Source: Proteiniborus sp. MB09-C3 (GTDB lineage: Bacteria; Bacillota; Clostridia; Tissierellales; Proteiniboraceae). Taken from it: DNA of 64,000 nucleotides. Shown here piece after piece: positions 63,322 to 64,000 of the stretch; positions within the stretch are counted from its first letter, which is position 1; each line of letters begins with the position of its first letter. The position numbers were made by a program, and so were the translations under genes. The stretch spans positions 992,001 through 1,056,000 of the forward strand of contig NZ_CP127161.1 in assembly GCF_030263895.1 (NCBI RefSeq). The letters are read 5' to 3'. The notes under the pieces are model-generated. The model searched no databases and was not told the DNA's origin. It worked only from the letters and a program-made list of their open reading frames with translations.

Positions 63322-64000
63322 ATGTCAACCATCAAGTTAGACCAGCTACGTTTAGCTAAAGAAAAAATAGCTGAAGGAGGCGGTAAAGACAGAATTGAAA
63401 AGCAACACGAAAAAGGTAAATTAACAGCAAGAGAAAGATTAAATCTATTATTCGATGAAGGAAGCTTCATAGAAATAGATGCGTTTGTAGAACACAGATG
63501 TACAAACTTTGGTATGGAAAAGACAAAGGCACCAGGAGAAGGAGTAGTATCAGGCTACGGAACAGTAAATGGAAGACTAGCATATGCATATGCTCAGGAC
63601 TTTACAGTAATAGGTGGTTCACTAGGAGAAATGCACGCAGCTAAGATTTGTAAAGTACAAGACATGGCATTAAAAATGGGAGCACCATTAATAGGATTTA
63701 ACGATTCAGGAGGAGCAAGAATACAAGAAGGAGTAGACGCACTAGCAGGCTACGGAAACATATTCTACAGAAATACAATAGCATCAGGAGTAATCCCACA
63801 AATATCAGTAATCATGGGACCATGTGCAGGAGGAGCAGTATACTCACCAGCCCTAACAGACTTCATATTCATGACAGACAAAACAAGCATGATGTTCATA
63901 ACAGGACCACAAGTAATAAAAACAGTAACAGGAGAAAACGTAACACAAGAAGAACTAGGTGGAGCAATGACACACAATAGCACAAGCGGAGTAGCACATT
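63322..64000 (+). CDS. mmdA: Methylmalonyl-CoA decarboxylase alpha subunit (carboxyltransferase), 3'-truncated by the window
   Basis: The first 226 codons of an acyl-CoA carboxyltransferase: [53 protein letters not shown] and [16 protein letters not shown]. After the mutase and epimerase genes it most likely belongs to the sodium-pumping methylmalonyl-CoA decarboxylase, though propionyl-CoA carboxylase beta subunits look the same. From about 63500 on, codon use is strongly biased: four-fold codons almost always end in A, and AAC, TAC, TTC and GAC are preferred over their T-ending synonyms, unlike neighbouring genes. This suggests very high expression. The start follows TAAGGAGGG. Confidence 0.93.
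   Translation, partial: MSTIKLDQLRLAKEKIAEGGGKDRIEKQHEKGKLTARERLNLLFDEGSFIEIDAFVEHRCTNFGMEKTKAPGEGVVSGYGTVNGRLAYAYAQDFTVIGGSLGEMHAAKICKVQDMALKMGAPLIGFNDSGGARIQEGVDALAGYGNIFYRNTIASGVIPQISVIMGPCAGGAVYSPALTDFIFMTDKTSMMFITGPQVIKTVTGENVTQEELGGAMTHNSTSGVAH

Noticed and set aside
63765-63983. 72-codon minus-strand frame near the window end
   Set aside because: It is antisense to mmdA and stays open only because of that gene's unusual codon bias.

Overview
The window comes from the chromosome of a low-G+C, spore-forming, strictly anaerobic Firmicute, most likely class Clostridia/Tissierellia (the class is inferred). Sporulation genes (spoVG, spoVT, a spoVB-like flippase, yabP, yabQ, spoIIE) show it makes spores. 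Superoxide reductase, class I hybrid-cluster protein, ferredoxin and an in-frame-UGA selenoprotein point to anaerobic life. A complete run of methylmalonyl-CoA genes points to succinate/propionate metabolism. I see no rRNA, tRNA, CRISPR array, transposase or prophage.

Layout. 1-758 (minus): the first codons of a probable tyrS behind a T-box leader with a UAC (Tyr) specifier, then superoxide reductase. 1168-7598: a two-component system whose kinase carries a periplasmic binding-protein sensor, followed by a sigma-54 promoter and a TRAP transporter (dctPQM). 7739-20199: mixed housekeeping and stress genes: THUMP methyltransferase, cupin, hcp, PduO-type cobalamin adenosyltransferase, PAS-SpoIIE phosphatase, pgi, DUF881 protein, a CC/Se-motif selenoprotein at 15995-16291 whose UGA ordinary gene calling reads as a stop, zinc-dependent phospholipase C family protein, ferredoxin, mscL and an LCP protein. 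murC is on the minus strand.

22242-46347 is the classical Firmicute block spoVG-glmU-prs-pth-mfd-prsA-spoVT-yabM-yabN-hup-rqcP-yabP-yabQ-divIC-yabR-spoIIE-yabS-yabT-tilS-hpt-ftsH, nearly in Bacillus subtilis order. It is interrupted only by hup, a small zinc-ribbon gene and copies of a short terminator-associated repeat.

46348-57365 is the most interesting part. It holds a DUF819 transporter, a TyrR-like sigma-54 activator, a YjiH-family transporter, a zinc alcohol dehydrogenase, two diverged glycine-dehydrogenase-like PLP subunits (GcvPA/GcvPB type, with no GcvT or GcvH alongside) and an AcoX/NAD-kinase-like protein. Two good -24/-12 promoters, each with upstream palindromes of the form GATACA-N4-TGTATC, flank the activator gene. 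I read this as one inducible catabolic regulon for an unidentified amino-acid-like substrate.

57568-64000 encodes a succinate/acetyl-CoA CoA-transferase, the two methylmalonyl-CoA mutase subunits, MeaB, the epimerase and the start of the methylmalonyl-CoA decarboxylase alpha subunit. Together these convert succinate to propionate. The adenosyltransferase at 11154 could supply the mutase cofactor.

A repeat family with two predicted hairpins occurs five times (16323, 30316, 34869, 37585, 40462). In three cases it begins directly at the end of a Rho-independent terminator's T-run.
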